Shown here one piece after another: positions 43,872 through 53,320 of a stretch of DNA of 64,000 nt. This stretch comes from an uncultured Shewanella sp. (GTDB lineage: Bacteria; Pseudomonadota; Gammaproteobacteria; Enterobacterales; Shewanellaceae): contig CANNEE010000010.1 of the NCBI GenBank assembly GCA_947503555.1, positions 62,001 to 126,000 on the forward strand. Reading direction: 5' to 3'. Position 1 is the stretch's first letter; the number at the start of each line of letters is the position of its first letter. The notes below the pieces were generated by a model, which was not told the origin of the DNA, did not search any database, and saw only the letters and a list, made by a program, of their open reading frames with translations. Made by a program: the position numbers and the translations under genes.

Positions 43872-45454
43872 TGTCCAGCTCCCATCTTAATCGCTGAAAT
43901 TACGGCTTGGGCTTTATTGCGGCTCTCATCGGCTTCGGCTTGGGGATCTGAATCAAAGACCACGCCGGCTCCTGCTTGAATATAGGCGGTGTCGTTTTTC
44001 ACAAATGCTGAACGAATGATGATACAGGTATCCATATCGCCTAGGCCGTTGAGGTAGCCTACTGCGCCGCCATAGCTGCCACGGCGTCTTTGCTCGACAT
44101 CTCGAATTAGCTGAGCCGCGCGTACTTTTGGCGCGCCCATTAAGGTGCCCATATTCATACAGGCTTGATAAGCATGTAGAGCGTCGAGATCTTCGCGCAG
44201 CTGGCCAGTGACTCGACTGACTAAGTGCATGACATGTGAGTATCTGTCGACTTTTAACAGCTCAGCGACCTTACGGGTGCCACTTTGGCTGATCCGCGCC
44301 ACATCGTTACGGGCCAGATCGACTAGCATCAAATGCTCTGCTAACTCTTTTTCATCCAGTCTTAGCTCTAGCTCGATACGGCTATCGAGATCTGAGTCTA
44401 TCTCGCCAGAAGCGGTTTTTCCTCGCTTACGAGTGCCAGCGATAGGATAGATTTCAACTTGGTTGGTATGGGTTTCATATTTAATTGCGCTTTCTGGTGA
44501 GGCGCCAAATAGGGTGAAATCAGGCCCATTTAAATAGAACATGTAAGGGCTAGGATTGGTTTTTCTTAAGGCTCGGTATGCGCCAAGGGTATTGGGGCAA
44601 GGCAGGTTGAAGCTGCGAGAGGTGACAATCTGGAATACATCACCCGCCATAATATGGGATTTCAAGTCACTGACCTTGGCCATAAAGTCGGCATCACTGA
44701 TATCGACGCCTGTTTCGGTGGCAATTGGCTTAAGGCTAGGAGTGGGGGGCAGCTCAGTGCTGAGAGCTTGCAGTTCGGCAACTCTGACTCGTAAACGTTC
44801 TTTGGTATGGGGCTGATCATCGAACTGCTGGCTGACGATATGGGCCTGCTGGATTTGATGGTCGATCACCACTAAGGTTTCTGCAAGATAGAAGATGTAA
44901 TCAGGACAGGTGTCTGTGCTCATTGGCACTTGAGGCAATGGCTCAACCGAGTCGATAAGATCGTAGGCCATAGCCCCGCCAAGAAACACATCTTCAAACT
45001 CAGTTGCTCTTGGGCCATTGTCATCAACAGCTTGAATGCCTTGAACTAATGCTCGTAGACCATCAAGGGGAGAGGCTGATTTTAGTTTAGTGTCTTCATC
45101 GAGAACATCTGTGGCTTTATTGATAGTGACAAGCAGTGTGTCGCCTTGCTGCACGGGGTTGCTATCGGCAAAAAAGCGCTTAATGCCAGTAAAGAGCGCT
45201 GCACCATTGTCGGTTAGGGCTTGAAAAGAAAGCGTTGGGCCATCGCAAACAATCTTGAGTGCGCCATGGGTGAGAATAAGACTTTTTAGATGATCTTTAC
45301 TGTCGATTTCGGCCGACTCCAACAGCATGGTGTTAGGGCCATCCTTAGTCAGCTTTTGATACAGAGCTAAAGGATCATTCTGGTAGGTCATTGCCTGTTT
45401 ATTGGTGATTACCTTGGCAATCTGAGGTCGATCTTGTTGAGTTGTTATATCCAT
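43868..45454 (-). CDS. trpE: Anthranilate synthase component I
   Basis: First enzyme of the pathway, converting chorismate to anthranilate with TrpG. 528 residues. The tryptophan feedback motif LLES followed by a Ser 10 residues later (LLESAEIDSKDHLKS) is intact near residue 40, so end-product inhibition is expected. Chorismate-enzyme motifs FQIVTSRSFNLP, PSPYMFYLNGP, GTRKRGKT, VDLARNDVAR and GAPKVRA are present. It follows a leader with attenuator 90-200 nt upstream. Confidence 0.97.
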   Translation of the reverse strand: MDITTQQDRPQIAKVITNKQAMTYQNDPLALYQKLTKDGPNTMLLESAEIDSKDHLKSLILTHGALKIVCDGPTLSFQALTDNGAALFTGIKRFFADSNPVQQGDTLLVTINKATDVLDEDTKLKSASPLDGLRALVQGIQAVDDNGPRATEFEDVFLGGAMAYDLIDSVEPLPQVPMSTDTCPDYIFYLAETLVVIDHQIQQAHIVSQQFDDQPHTKERLRVRVAELQALSTELPPTPSLKPIATETGVDISDADFMAKVSDLKSHIMAGDVFQIVTSRSFNLPCPNTLGAYRALRKTNPSPYMFYLNGPDFTLFGASPESAIKYETHTNQVEIYPIAGTRKRGKTASGEIDSDLDSRIELELRLDEKELAEHLMLVDLARNDVARISQSGTRKVAELLKVDRYSHVMHLVSRVTGQLREDLDALHAYQACMNMGTLMGAPKVRAAQLIRDVEQRRRGSYGGAVGYLNGLGDMDTCIIIRSAFVKNDTAYIQAGAGVVFDSDPQAEADESRNKAQAVISAIKMGAGQ

Positions 45455-45544
45455 CGGCTCGAATCTTCTCTATGTTACTGCTCAGTGATTTAGGTCAACT
45501 GTTTAAGCTTAGCGATTGTTTTCGCTCTAGCGGAGCCCAATAAC

Positions 45545-45574
45545 AAAAAAGCCCGCTAGTTGCGGGCTTTTTTG
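45545..45574 (-). terminator. trp attenuator
   Basis: Strong symmetric hairpin AAAAAAGCCCGC / GCGGGCTTTTTT lying between the trpL peptide and trpE. In the transcript its 5' arm (GCCCGC) can instead pair with GCGGGU, which begins at the trpL stop region (DNA 45614-45619), giving an antiterminator when ribosomes stall on the Trp codons. Confidence 0.9.
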
Positions 45575-45618
45575 TTAAATCTTGTGTTTCAAATGCACAC
45601 AGTCTTTCACACCACCCG

Positions 45619-45654
45619 CTAAGTTGGGAAGTGCCACCACCAGTTGATGTTCAT
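45619..45654 (-). CDS. trpL: trp operon leader peptide
   Basis: Eleven-residue peptide MNINWWWHFPT with three consecutive Trp codons, encoded 165 nt upstream of trpE and just ahead of the attenuator. This is the classical ribosome-mediated attenuation design: with tryptophan scarce, stalling at the Trp codons frees the segment just after them to form an antiterminator. The Shine-Dalgarno is weak. It was found by direct reading; its tiny size keeps it out of usual gene calls. Confidence 0.88.
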   Translation of the reverse strand: MNINWWWHFPT

Positions 45655-45702
45655 GAAAGTGTGTTGCTGTGTCATTGAATATACTCTGTCGTATTGAATT
45701 GC

Positions 45703-45736
45703 TATATAGAAAACCTTAGTTAGCCAATAAAGTCAA
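45703..45736 (-). promoter_or_regulatory. Probable trp promoter, possible TrpR half-operator
   Basis: On the minus strand TTGACT (45731-45736) is a good -35 element; a TATATA-like -10 lies at 45703-45708, farther than ideal (22 nt), and TTTTCT at the right spacing is a weak alternative. CTTAGTTAGC between them shares the core TAGTTA with the E. coli trp operator. Start site and TrpR control are inferred. The remaining gap to 46069 holds AT-rich DNA with no other gene seen. Confidence 0.35.
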
Positions 45737-46069
45737 CGGATAATTGATGATATTGAAAATTTACTATAACACGGTGTAAAAATTAGAGGATCGATAATGA
45801 CCTGAGGGGAATTATTCGCTTTATCTAATTTTAAGAGTGAAAGATAAATATTTGTAAGATAAATGTTGACATTAAAGGTGAGGCTAATCTAACGTGAATT
45901 TTAACCAGTTATGGTTAACTGCATGAAGTAAAAGTATAAAAGTATAAAGTTAGAGGAAGTATAGAGTTAGGTTTTGTTCTGTTTGCTGTCTTGACCTTTG
46001 CATAGGAATGAACTTAGCTTAGCATTATCTACAGTACTGGGAGCTAAACTATTACACGGAGTTATGGTT

Positions 46070-46510
46070 ATGAAAAAAGTTATATTAAGTACCCTAGTTA
46101 TGGGGTTAATGCTTGGATGTTCATCGACACAATCATTGTCAAAAGCTGAGAAAAATATGGCTTATGACAAGTTTGTGGGTGAGCAAAGTATCGCTAGCAT
46201 AGATAAGATCACCAGTTTTAAATTTACTGGTTGGAAAAGTTTAACCGACGACTATCTCATTGTTACTGCATTACGCAAAAAAGACTATTTGTTAGAGCTA
46301 AATGGTGGTTGTGCGGGCTTACGTTTCTCTAATGCGATTAAACTTAATCAAGCTAGCAGTTCGAGTTTAGACAAGTTCGGTGACTCAATTTCTGCCGTGG
46401 GTGAAAGTGCATTGGCGACAAACTGTTATATCAAGTCAATTCATCCTCTTACTCAAGAGCAATCTCAACATATCGTATCTATTGGTAAGAATATGGATGC
46501 GCAAAGCTAA
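46070..46510 (+). CDS. Small lipoprotein (DUF6491-like)
   Basis: Exported lipoprotein of about 146 residues with signal MKKVILSTLVMGLMLGC (lipobox LMLGC). The mature part has two conserved Cys (NGGCAGL and ATNCYI) and the segment SFKFTGWKSLTDDYLIV, as in DUF6491 proteins. The ATG at 46070 gives the signal peptide directly and follows ACGGAG; a longer start at 45998 would add an unrelated 24-residue leader. Function unknown. A terminator follows. Confidence 0.8.
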   Translation: MKKVILSTLVMGLMLGCSSTQSLSKAEKNMAYDKFVGEQSIASIDKITSFKFTGWKSLTDDYLIVTALRKKDYLLELNGGCAGLRFSNAIKLNQASSSSLDKFGDSISAVGESALATNCYIKSIHPLTQEQSQHIVSIGKNMDAQS

Positions 46511-46545
46511 TCTAGATATTGGCTAGCTTTATTTCAAGTGATAAA

Positions 46546-46573
46546 AGCCTAACCCTTTGTTGGTTAGGTTTTT
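46546..46573 (+). terminator. Intrinsic terminator after lipoprotein gene
   Basis: AGCCTAACC / GGTTAGG(T) hairpin with a short loop, followed by TTTTTTG. Confidence 0.8.
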
Positions 46574-46601
46574 TGTATATAAATTATCTCTTTTGAAACG
46601 A

Positions 46602-47321
46602 TTATAATGAATTGATTATCCTATCGAACTCGCCACTGTTTTTGATCTCAATAAGTCCTTTATTAAATGCATGGATAAACTCTTGATGTTTGGCATTGGC
46701 AAGGCCGCTAGCGACATGTAAGGTTTCGGTAGAGTAGGGAGTGGTCACAAATTCAATTTTATCCATTAGCTCAGGTTGTTCCTTTAAAATAATTGCCTTG
46801 GCAACAATTTCATCTTCTATGGCAAGATCGATTCGACCCGCAACCAGTTTACGTACATTAGAGATAAAGTCCTTGGTTTCTGGACGTCTGAAATTGGTGG
46901 CGGTTAATAGGTCATCGCCATAGCCGTAATCTCTCACTACACCGAGAGATTTTCCTGTTAGGCTTGGGATGCCAGCATATTCAAATTTATCGCCTTTTCG
47001 TTTAATAAATCTAAGGTTGTTACTCAAGTAAGTATCGCTGAACTTGAGGAAATTCTTTCTCTCTTCGGTAATCCAAGTGGCGAGCAGTAGGTCATACTGA
47101 GCATTTTTAACCCCTTTGATAGCCCTTGCCCAAGGAACAAAATGCATCTCTAACTCGTAGCCCTGGCTAGCAAATGCGGCGGTGGCGATTTCGACTATGA
47201 TGCCTTTTTTGGCTTGATTAGGGTCAAGAAAAGGAGGCCAAGGATCGCCAGCTGCGATGATCTTTTCTGCATGTAAGGAAAAGGAGAGTAACAACAAGCC
47301 TAATGAGACTAAAAAGCGCAT
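46602..47321 (-). CDS. Periplasmic amino-acid-type substrate-binding protein (SBP_bac_3)
   Basis: Secreted protein of 239 residues; signal peptide LVSLGLLLLSFSLHA. The mature part opens IIAAGDPWPPFLD and has family segments such as GIIVEIATAAFASQGYELEM, FVPWARAIKGVKNAQYDLLL and GRIDLAIEDEIVA. No ABC permease or ATPase gene is beside it, so it may act as an orphan sensor or binding protein; Shewanella and Vibrio have many such orphans. Ligand unknown. Confidence 0.88.
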   Translation of the reverse strand: MRFLVSLGLLLLSFSLHAEKIIAAGDPWPPFLDPNQAKKGIIVEIATAAFASQGYELEMHFVPWARAIKGVKNAQYDLLLATWITEERKNFLKFSDTYLSNNLRFIKRKGDKFEYAGIPSLTGKSLGVVRDYGYGDDLLTATNFRRPETKDFISNVRKLVAGRIDLAIEDEIVAKAIILKEQPELMDKIEFVTTPYSTETLHVASGLANAKHQEFIHAFNKGLIEIKNSGEFDRIINSL

Positions 47322-47484
47322 TGAATTATCTTATAAAAAGTGATTGTTGCACTCAGTATAGAACAAATAAATATGGGGCTTAGAAACGCAGAAGGTTGAT
47401 AGTTTGATTCTACTTAGTGACTAGATAGTAGCTAGAGCAAGTCTCCAGCTACTATCGAGGTGGTTTTAAAATTCGTGACGTTAC

Positions 47485-48048
47485 TTATTTTAAGCTGAAC
47501 ATGCGTTTAAGAGTGGCATCTTTATTTACGACATGATGCTTGAGTGCGCCCACAATATGTAGCATAACAGCCACTAAAACAATAGGAACTAATATTCCAT
47601 GAATATCATGGCCAATTCCCGCGATCGTGTTATTTAGGGCTATGATTTCACCCTCACTATCAAGGTTGACTGGGACGAGTTCGAGCCCAAAAACTGAGAG
47701 CCCTCGACCACCACCTAGAGACATCATCAGCCCAGATAGAGGATACATTACCGTAGCCGTAATCAGTAACCAATGAATAAGCTTAGCGATAGCTTGTTGA
47801 AGCTTATTTGAATCACTTAATGGTGTTGGCCATCCCTGTTTCATTCGCCAGATAACCCTAGCTAATGCCACAAGAAAAATAATTGCTCCTACGGACTTAT
47901 GTATCGGATAGAGAGAGTAAACGTCATTTTCACTCATATAGATGCCAATAGGAATTAATGTCAGCATGCCAATGGCAACGACAAGGTGCAGTAGTTTTGT
48001 GGCTGCGGAAAGTGTAGCGGTATTAGCATTTGTTTTAGCGTTATACAT
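47485..48048 (-). CDS. Cytochrome b561
   Basis: Diheme inner-membrane protein of 187 residues with four helices. Probable heme-ligand histidines are in LLHLVVAIG (helix 1), PIHKSVGAI (helix 2), IHWLLITATV (helix 3) and VMLHIVGALKHH (helix 4). ATG at 48048 is chosen for AGGA 8 nt upstream; earlier in-frame ATGs lack one. It likely moves electrons from ubiquinol to a periplasmic acceptor. It stands alone. Confidence 0.9.
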   Translation of the reverse strand: MYNAKTNANTATLSAATKLLHLVVAIGMLTLIPIGIYMSENDVYSLYPIHKSVGAIIFLVALARVIWRMKQGWPTPLSDSNKLQQAIAKLIHWLLITATVMYPLSGLMMSLGGGRGLSVFGLELVPVNLDSEGEIIALNNTIAGIGHDIHGILVPIVLVAVMLHIVGALKHHVVNKDATLKRMFSLK

Positions 48049-48243
48049 GAAGTACATCCTTTTCATGATTAATTTGTCCATAGCCTAAGAAATTAAGGGT
48101 TAAATTGGGGTTAATCTTTTACGCAAATGCTTGCTGAAATTTTCATCAAGCTTGGATGTTAGATAGAAGGAGAAACTAAGGTGATAACAAAAACTGCTGG
48201 TTTAAATGTCTATTATTGTTAAATTCAAGTATCATATTCCACC

Positions 48244-49104
48244 ATGATAAATGATTCTTCAGTGGTCGATCTCCATAGCCATACTCAGGCTTCAGATGGC
48301 CAACTTACTCCAACTCAGCTCATCACGAGAGCAATAGAGCAATCCGTTGATGTATTAGCCATCAGTGATCACGATACGACAGCAGGTCTTAGGGAAGCCC
48401 ATCGTTACAACCAAGGATTAGCTAAACCACTTAAGCTGATTAATGGTGTCGAAATTTCAACTCGTTGGCATAACTATGACATACATATCGTCGCGCTAAA
48501 TATAGAGTTAAACCATCAAGGGTTAGAAACGTTTTTAACTCAGCAAAGGCAGCTTAGAGATGAGCGAGCTCAAGAGATAGGTCGAAGGCTTGCTAAGGCT
48601 GGTATTGAGGGTGCCTATGAAGGTGCGTCTAAGTTAGCCCAAGGCGCTGCTATTAGTCGAGGTCATTACGCTCATTGGCTGGCTGAAAATGGTTATGCCA
48701 CCAGTATGGCTAATGTGTTTAAAAAGTATCTTGCGAGGGGCAAGACTGGCTATGTGCCCAATAATTGGGGTGATATGGCCAATGCGATAGAGATTATTCA
48801 TAGCGCAGGTGGTGTTGCTGTGTTGGCGCATCCTAGTGGCTATAAGTTGTCGGCTAAATGGCTCAAGCGCTTAGTGCGAGAGTTTAAAACTGCTGGTGGT
48901 GATGCCATGGAAGTGGTGATGGGTCAACAAACCATAGATGACAGAAATAATCTTGCAGCATTAAGTATTCAAAATGAGTTGCTGGCTTCAGTCGGCAGTG
49001 ACTTTCATTTTCCGGGCCGTTGGATAGAGCTTGGAAAAAATTTATTTCGACCCCAAGGGTTAGAGTGGGTCTGGCAATCTGACAAGTGGACGGAGAGAGT
49101 ATGA
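48244..49104 (+). CDS. rnm: PHP-domain 5'-3' exoribonuclease (RNase AM)
   Basis: Metal-dependent phosphoesterase of 286 residues (YciV/TrpH). PHP motifs: DLHSHTQASDGQLTP at the N-terminus, ISDHDTTAG, NGVEIST, AHPSGY and GSDFHFPGR. In E. coli, Rnm finishes 5' ends of rRNAs and degrades short RNAs and 3',5'-bisphosphate nucleosides. It begins the forward rnm-yciO run and overlaps yciO by 4 nt (ATGA). The run is a familiar neighbour of trp in gammaproteobacteria. Confidence 0.93.
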   Translation: MINDSSVVDLHSHTQASDGQLTPTQLITRAIEQSVDVLAISDHDTTAGLREAHRYNQGLAKPLKLINGVEISTRWHNYDIHIVALNIELNHQGLETFLTQQRQLRDERAQEIGRRLAKAGIEGAYEGASKLAQGAAISRGHYAHWLAENGYATSMANVFKKYLARGKTGYVPNNWGDMANAIEIIHSAGGVAVLAHPSGYKLSAKWLKRLVREFKTAGGDAMEVVMGQQTIDDRNNLAALSIQNELLASVGSDFHFPGRWIELGKNLFRPQGLEWVWQSDKWTERV

Positions 49105-49721
49105 GTCAGTTTTTTTATGTACATGAAGAGAATCCACAGCAAAGATTGATTAATCAAGCGGTGAATGTCCTTAAGCAGGGCGGTGTTGTGGTGTATCCAA
49201 CCGATTCAGGTTATGCGCTAGGCTGTATGTTGGGTGATAAGAATGCGATGACACGTATTACTCGCATTCGTCAAATTGAGTCGGATCATAACTTCTCATT
49301 AATGTGCCGCGATCAGTCTGAGCTGGCGAACTATGCCAGAGTCGACAACCAAGCCTTTAGATTACTTAAACACAACACGCCAGGGCCTTACACCTTTATC
49401 TTTAAGGCCACGAAAGAAGTGCCAAAGCGATTACAGAACGATAAGAAAAAGACTATCGGTATCCGTGTCCCCGATAATGTTATCGCTCTCGCGCTACTTG
49501 AAGCCCTTGGCGAGCCTATGATGTCGACGAGTTTGATTCTACCTGGTGAAGAGTTTACCGAGTCAGATCCCGAGCATATCCGCGACATTTTAGAGCACTC
49601 AGTCGATTTGATTATTCACGGCGGTTACCTAGGTGAAAAACCCACCACGGTTATCGATCTTTCTGAAGGTGAGATAGAAGTGGTGCGTGAAGGCGCAGGG
49701 GATGTGACACCATTCCTTTAA
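49101..49721 (+). CDS. yciO: YciO, TsaC/Sua5-like protein
   Basis: Member (206 residues) of the YrdC/Sua5 fold whose relatives form threonylcarbamoyl-AMP for tRNA t6A; YciO's own substrate is less certain. Motifs are GGVVVYPTDSGYALGC, FSLMCRDQSEL, and HNTPGPYTFI. ATG at 49101 overlaps the rnm stop and follows GGAGAGAGT. It is the usual partner of rnm. Confidence 0.94.
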   Translation: MSQFFYVHEENPQQRLINQAVNVLKQGGVVVYPTDSGYALGCMLGDKNAMTRITRIRQIESDHNFSLMCRDQSELANYARVDNQAFRLLKHNTPGPYTFIFKATKEVPKRLQNDKKKTIGIRVPDNVIALALLEALGEPMMSTSLILPGEEFTESDPEHIRDILEHSVDLIIHGGYLGEKPTTVIDLSEGEIEVVREGAGDVTPFL

Positions 49722-49828
49722 CCTTGGCATAAATACAGGTATAATCGCGCGTTTGGTCAAATAGATGCATATACGCGTGCAGTTTAAAGCGCGTGATCTA
49801 GGTTATTTGAATATCGGATTGCGAGGCA

Positions 49829-50656
49829 ATGCAAGGTAACACGGCACAAGGCATACAGCAGAGTCTACCCCTTGCCATTGTCAGGGGAGAGCCTGTTAAG
49901 GAGTTGCCCCAAGACTTATTCATTCCCCCTGAGGCGCTTGAAGTGTTTCTTGAGGCGTTTGAAGGCCCGCTTGATTTACTTTTATACCTGATCCGTAAGC
50001 AAAAGTTGGATGTGGTCGATCTGCCGATAAATCAGATCACTAATCAGTATCTAGAATATATAGAGCTGTTATCCGATGCCAGAGTCGAGCTAGCTGCCGA
50101 TTATCTGGTGATGGCGGCGACACTGGCAGAAATTAAGTCTCGTCTGCTACTGCCTAAACAGGTGGTGGAAGATGAAGATGAAGAGGAAGAAGATCCTCGT
50201 GTGGTGCTTATTCGTCAGCTTAAGGCATACGAGACCATAAAGTATGCGGCAGAGCATATCGATGAACTGCCTAGGCTTGAAAGAGATGTTTTTGTTGCCA
50301 GTGCGACACCGGCCGATGATATTAAGCCAAGCTTAGTGCCGCCGGATGTGTCACTTGCCGATATCGCATTGGCATTTTCACAGGTGCTAAGACGTATTGA
50401 GGCCAGTGAACACCATCATGTGCAGCGTGAAGCTTTATCGACACGGGAGCGCATGAGCCAGATTCTAGCCATGTTGGATGACGAACATTATTGCCGTTTC
50501 GAAGCCTTGTTTGATGGAAGCGAAGGACGTGCTGGAGCTGTAGTAACGTTTCTGGCATTGATGGAGTTGGTTAAAGAGTTATTGGTTGATTTAGTGCAGG
50601 CTGAGCCTCTAGGGGCGATACATGTTAAAGCCTATGCTAAAGCGACCATAGACTGA
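49829..50656 (+). CDS. scpA: Segregation and condensation protein A
   Basis: Kleisin subunit that bridges SMC/MukB-like heads with ScpB during chromosome segregation. 275 residues with FEGPLDLLLYLIRKQKLDV and DLPINQITNQYLEYI near the N-terminus, then an acidic linker (EDEDEEEEDPRV) and the winged-helix C-terminus. It starts a forward run scpA-scpB-rluB. Confidence 0.95.
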   Translation: MQGNTAQGIQQSLPLAIVRGEPVKELPQDLFIPPEALEVFLEAFEGPLDLLLYLIRKQKLDVVDLPINQITNQYLEYIELLSDARVELAADYLVMAATLAEIKSRLLLPKQVVEDEDEEEEDPRVVLIRQLKAYETIKYAAEHIDELPRLERDVFVASATPADDIKPSLVPPDVSLADIALAFSQVLRRIEASEHHHVQREALSTRERMSQILAMLDDEHYCRFEALFDGSEGRAGAVVTFLALMELVKELLVDLVQAEPLGAIHVKAYAKATID

Positions 50657-50734
50657 GATAGAGTGAGACGCTCTACAAGTTACTAAAAGCGAAAAGTAAG
50701 TCGTCAAGAGTAAAAGTTAGCAAAGGCTATATAG

Positions 50735-51352
50735 GTGCAGATAAATCAAACTCAGCTAAAACAGTTAGTCGAAGCCAGTTTATTTGTGGCCAAAAAGCCT
50801 ATGTCAATCAAAGGGCTGATGGAGAGTGTGCTGGTCGATATCAGCGTCTCTCGAGACAGAGTTAAACGTGCCCTTGAAGAATTGATGCTGGAGTACCAAG
50901 AACGTGGCGTGCAGCTAGTCAAGGTGGCCGGGGGCTATAGGTTTCAAACCTTAGATACACTGAGTCCATTTTTGCAAAAGCTGTGGCAAGAGAAAGCGCC
51001 TAAATACTCTAGAGCAACATTAGAAACCCTCGCGGTAATAGCCTATCGGCAACCAGCGACCCGAGGAGATATAGAAAGCGTGAGGGGAGTGGCTGTCAGT
51101 AGCCAGATTATCAAAACCCTTAGCGACAGACGCTGGATAAAAGTGGTTGGCCATAAAGAGGTGCCGGGACGGCCCGCGTTATATGCCACAACCACAGAAT
51201 TTTTAGCCTATTTTGGCTTAGAGACGCTGGCCGATTTACCGCCACTGTCGGATGCTGAGTCATTGCAGGCCTTGTTTGGTGATGTCGACCCCGTAGAAGC
51301 GGATGACAATGCTAACAAGCCTGAAACTATAGAAGAGTCTACTAATGAGTGA
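50735..51352 (+). CDS. scpB: Segregation and condensation protein B
   Basis: Two winged-helix domains that bind ScpA. 205 residues; motifs [18 protein letters not shown] and [20 protein letters not shown], then [20 protein letters not shown]. The start is GTG at 50735 (AAAGG upstream); no ATG fits the conserved N-terminus. It overlaps rluB by 8 nt. Confidence 0.95.
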   Translation: MQINQTQLKQLVEASLFVAKKPMSIKGLMESVLVDISVSRDRVKRALEELMLEYQERGVQLVKVAGGYRFQTLDTLSPFLQKLWQEKAPKYSRATLETLAVIAYRQPATRGDIESVRGVAVSSQIIKTLSDRRWIKVVGHKEVPGRPALYATTTEFLAYFGLETLADLPPLSDAESLQALFGDVDPVEADDNANKPETIEESTNE

Positions 51353-52232
51353 AAAATTGCAGAAAGTCTTGGCCCGTGCAGGCCATGGCTCCCGTCGTGA
51401 GATGGAGGCATGGATTGCTGCAGGTCGAATTAGTATTGACGGTGAAATTGCTAAGTTAGGGGATCGTATCGAAGCCGACGCTAAGGTACGTATCGATGGT
51501 CGCGCAGTTTCCATCAAATCTTCAGACGATGTGGTGTGCCGCGTGTTGGCCTACCATAAGCCTGAAGGTGAAATTTGTAGTCGTAAAGATCCCGAAGGTC
51601 GCCAAACGGTATTCGATCGTCTACCTAAAGTCCGTGATTCTCGCTGGGTTGCCGTTGGCCGCCTAGATATCAACACCTCGGGTTTATTGCTATTTACCTC
51701 AGATGGTGAGCTAGCTAACCGCTTGATGCACCCATCTAATGAAGTTGAGCGTGAATACGCAGTGCGTACCTTTGGTGAAGTGCCTGAGGCTGCGGTGCAG
51801 CGCCTACGTCAAGGCGTCATGCTTGAAGATGGCCCAGCTAACTTCAACCGCATCAAATCGGCGGGTGGTGAAGGCATTAACCAGTGGTGGCATGTCACCC
51901 TGGCTGAAGGTCGTAACCGTGAAGTTCGCCGCTTGTGGGAGTCACAGGAAGTGCAGGTGAGCCGTCTTATTCGTATTCGTTACGGCATGATTGAGCTACC
52001 AAAATCACTACCTCGCGGCGGCTGGGTTGAACTGCCGATTGAGCAGGTTAACTATCTTCGTCAGCTTGCGGGTATGGAAGCGGAAACCCGCACTCTGCTG
52101 GGCACAGATAAGCATAGCGTTGCGAGAGCGAAAGTGCGCAGTGCTAAAATCCGCCGCGCCGTGCGTAAACACAAGGTCACAGGTGGCGTAAAACCTGGCT
52201 CTGGAAAAAGCCCTGCGCGTAAACGCGACTAA
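51345..52232 (+). CDS. rluB: 23S rRNA pseudouridine(2605) synthase
   Basis: Pseudouridine synthase of 295 residues. An S4 RNA-binding domain ([20 protein letters not shown]) precedes the catalytic domain with the Asp in [14 protein letters not shown] and [13 protein letters not shown] basic C-terminal tail ([11 protein letters not shown]) is typical of RluB. Translationally coupled to scpB. Confidence 0.95.
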   Translation: MSEKLQKVLARAGHGSRREMEAWIAAGRISIDGEIAKLGDRIEADAKVRIDGRAVSIKSSDDVVCRVLAYHKPEGEICSRKDPEGRQTVFDRLPKVRDSRWVAVGRLDINTSGLLLFTSDGELANRLMHPSNEVEREYAVRTFGEVPEAAVQRLRQGVMLEDGPANFNRIKSAGGEGINQWWHVTLAEGRNREVRRLWESQEVQVSRLIRIRYGMIELPKSLPRGGWVELPIEQVNYLRQLAGMEAETRTLLGTDKHSVARAKVRSAKIRRAVRKHKVTGGVKPGSGKSPARKRD

Positions 52233-52263
52233 TTGCCTTTAATTGCGAGATAAGGCAAGAAAT

Positions 52264-52303
52264 AAAAAACCGCATTAGTCTATTAGGCCAATGCGGTTTT
52301 TTT
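52264..52303 (+). terminator. Intrinsic terminator after rluB
   Basis: AAAAAACCGCATT / AATGCGGTTTTTTT with a 13-nt loop, serving rluB and probably the convergent yciK. Confidence 0.88.
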
Positions 52304-52321
52304 GATTCAAAAAGCTAAGGC

Positions 52322-53059
52322 CTATTGAGCGTTAAATTGCTCACCATTTTTCTCTTTTGAATCATCCGTCATAAGATAGAGGTAAGTTGGCATGATCTCT
52401 TCAGGTGTTTTGAGATCGAGCGGGTTTTCTCCAGGGTAGGCATTGGCACGCATGGCAGTGCGGGTTGCGCCAGGGTTGATGCTGTTAACGCGAACGTTTG
52501 AGCCTTCACACTCGTCTGCGAGAATTTGCATCATGCCTTCGGTAGCAAATTTTGACATAGAGTAGGGTCCCCAATAGGCGCGGCCTTTGCGACCGACACT
52601 GCTAGAGGTGAAAACCAATGAGGCGCTTGGTGCTTTGCGTAGAGTAGGCAGCAAGGCCTTAGTCATATTGGCTTGAGCAATCACATTGACCTGCATAACA
52701 TCATTTAGTGATGCGATATCAATATGCTCAAAAGGGCCTAATACACCAAGCAGACTCGCATTATGTAAAACGCCATCAAGGTGACCAAATTGGCCTTCAA
52801 TGGTTTCTGCCATATCTTTATAGTTTTGCTCGGTGGCACCTTTAAGATCTAAAGGAATGATGGCAGGTTGTGGGTAGCCTGCTTGTTCAATTTCATCGTA
52901 AACCGCTTCCAGTTTCTTGACGGTTTTGCCCAGTAAAATTACGGTCGCACCATGCTCGGCATAGGCTAATGCAGCGGCTCTTCCTATACCGTCACCAGCA
53001 CCTGTGACCAAAATTGTCTTACCTTTGAGTGAATCTTTTGCTGCTTGATATTCCAACAT
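52322..53059 (-). CDS. yciK: YciK, short-chain dehydrogenase
   Basis: NAD(P)-binding oxidoreductase of 245 residues. Cofactor motif TGAGDGIGRAAA near residue 20, NAS-type HNASLLG, and the catalytic Tyr-x-x-x-Lys in GPYSMSKFA. The C-terminal NPGATRTAMRA is typical. Substrate unknown; conserved near rluB/sohB in enteric and marine gammaproteobacteria. The ATG follows GAGGAAAA. Confidence 0.92.
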   Translation of the reverse strand: MLEYQAAKDSLKGKTILVTGAGDGIGRAAALAYAEHGATVILLGKTVKKLEAVYDEIEQAGYPQPAIIPLDLKGATEQNYKDMAETIEGQFGHLDGVLHNASLLGVLGPFEHIDIASLNDVMQVNVIAQANMTKALLPTLRKAPSASLVFTSSSVGRKGRAYWGPYSMSKFATEGMMQILADECEGSNVRVNSINPGATRTAMRANAYPGENPLDLKTPEEIMPTYLYLMTDDSKEKNGEQFNAQ

Positions 53060-53214
53060 GAGTCAAATTTTCCTCTTGGCGGGAAAGCCCGCCACTTCTA
53101 GAGTCCCTTAAGGGATGAACGCTTGTTTTAAACAAATGACCGTTTAAATGCTAGCCACAAGTATATCCAATGTGACAAATTTGTAGCTAAGTCTATATTT
53201 TTACGTTAACTTGA

Positions 53215-53273
53215 GACCAATTAGAGGCTATGATGAGCCTCTTTGGTCATACAATTTGGACTATTGTGACCAA
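53215..53273 (+). promoter_or_regulatory. Two mutually exclusive hairpins upstream of volA
   Basis: GACCAA..AGAGGCT (53215-53229) pairs with AGCCTCT..TTGGTC (53236-53248). The second arm TTGGTCA (53243-53249) can instead pair with TGACCAA (53267-53273), extended by CAA/TTG. Both hairpins cannot form together. They end 48 nt before the volA start. The gap 53060-53320 otherwise shows nothing. Confidence 0.5.
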
Positions 53274-53320
53274 TTTCTTGTGGAAAACAAAATTATTACA
53301 ACAAGATTTGGGGAAAAAAG

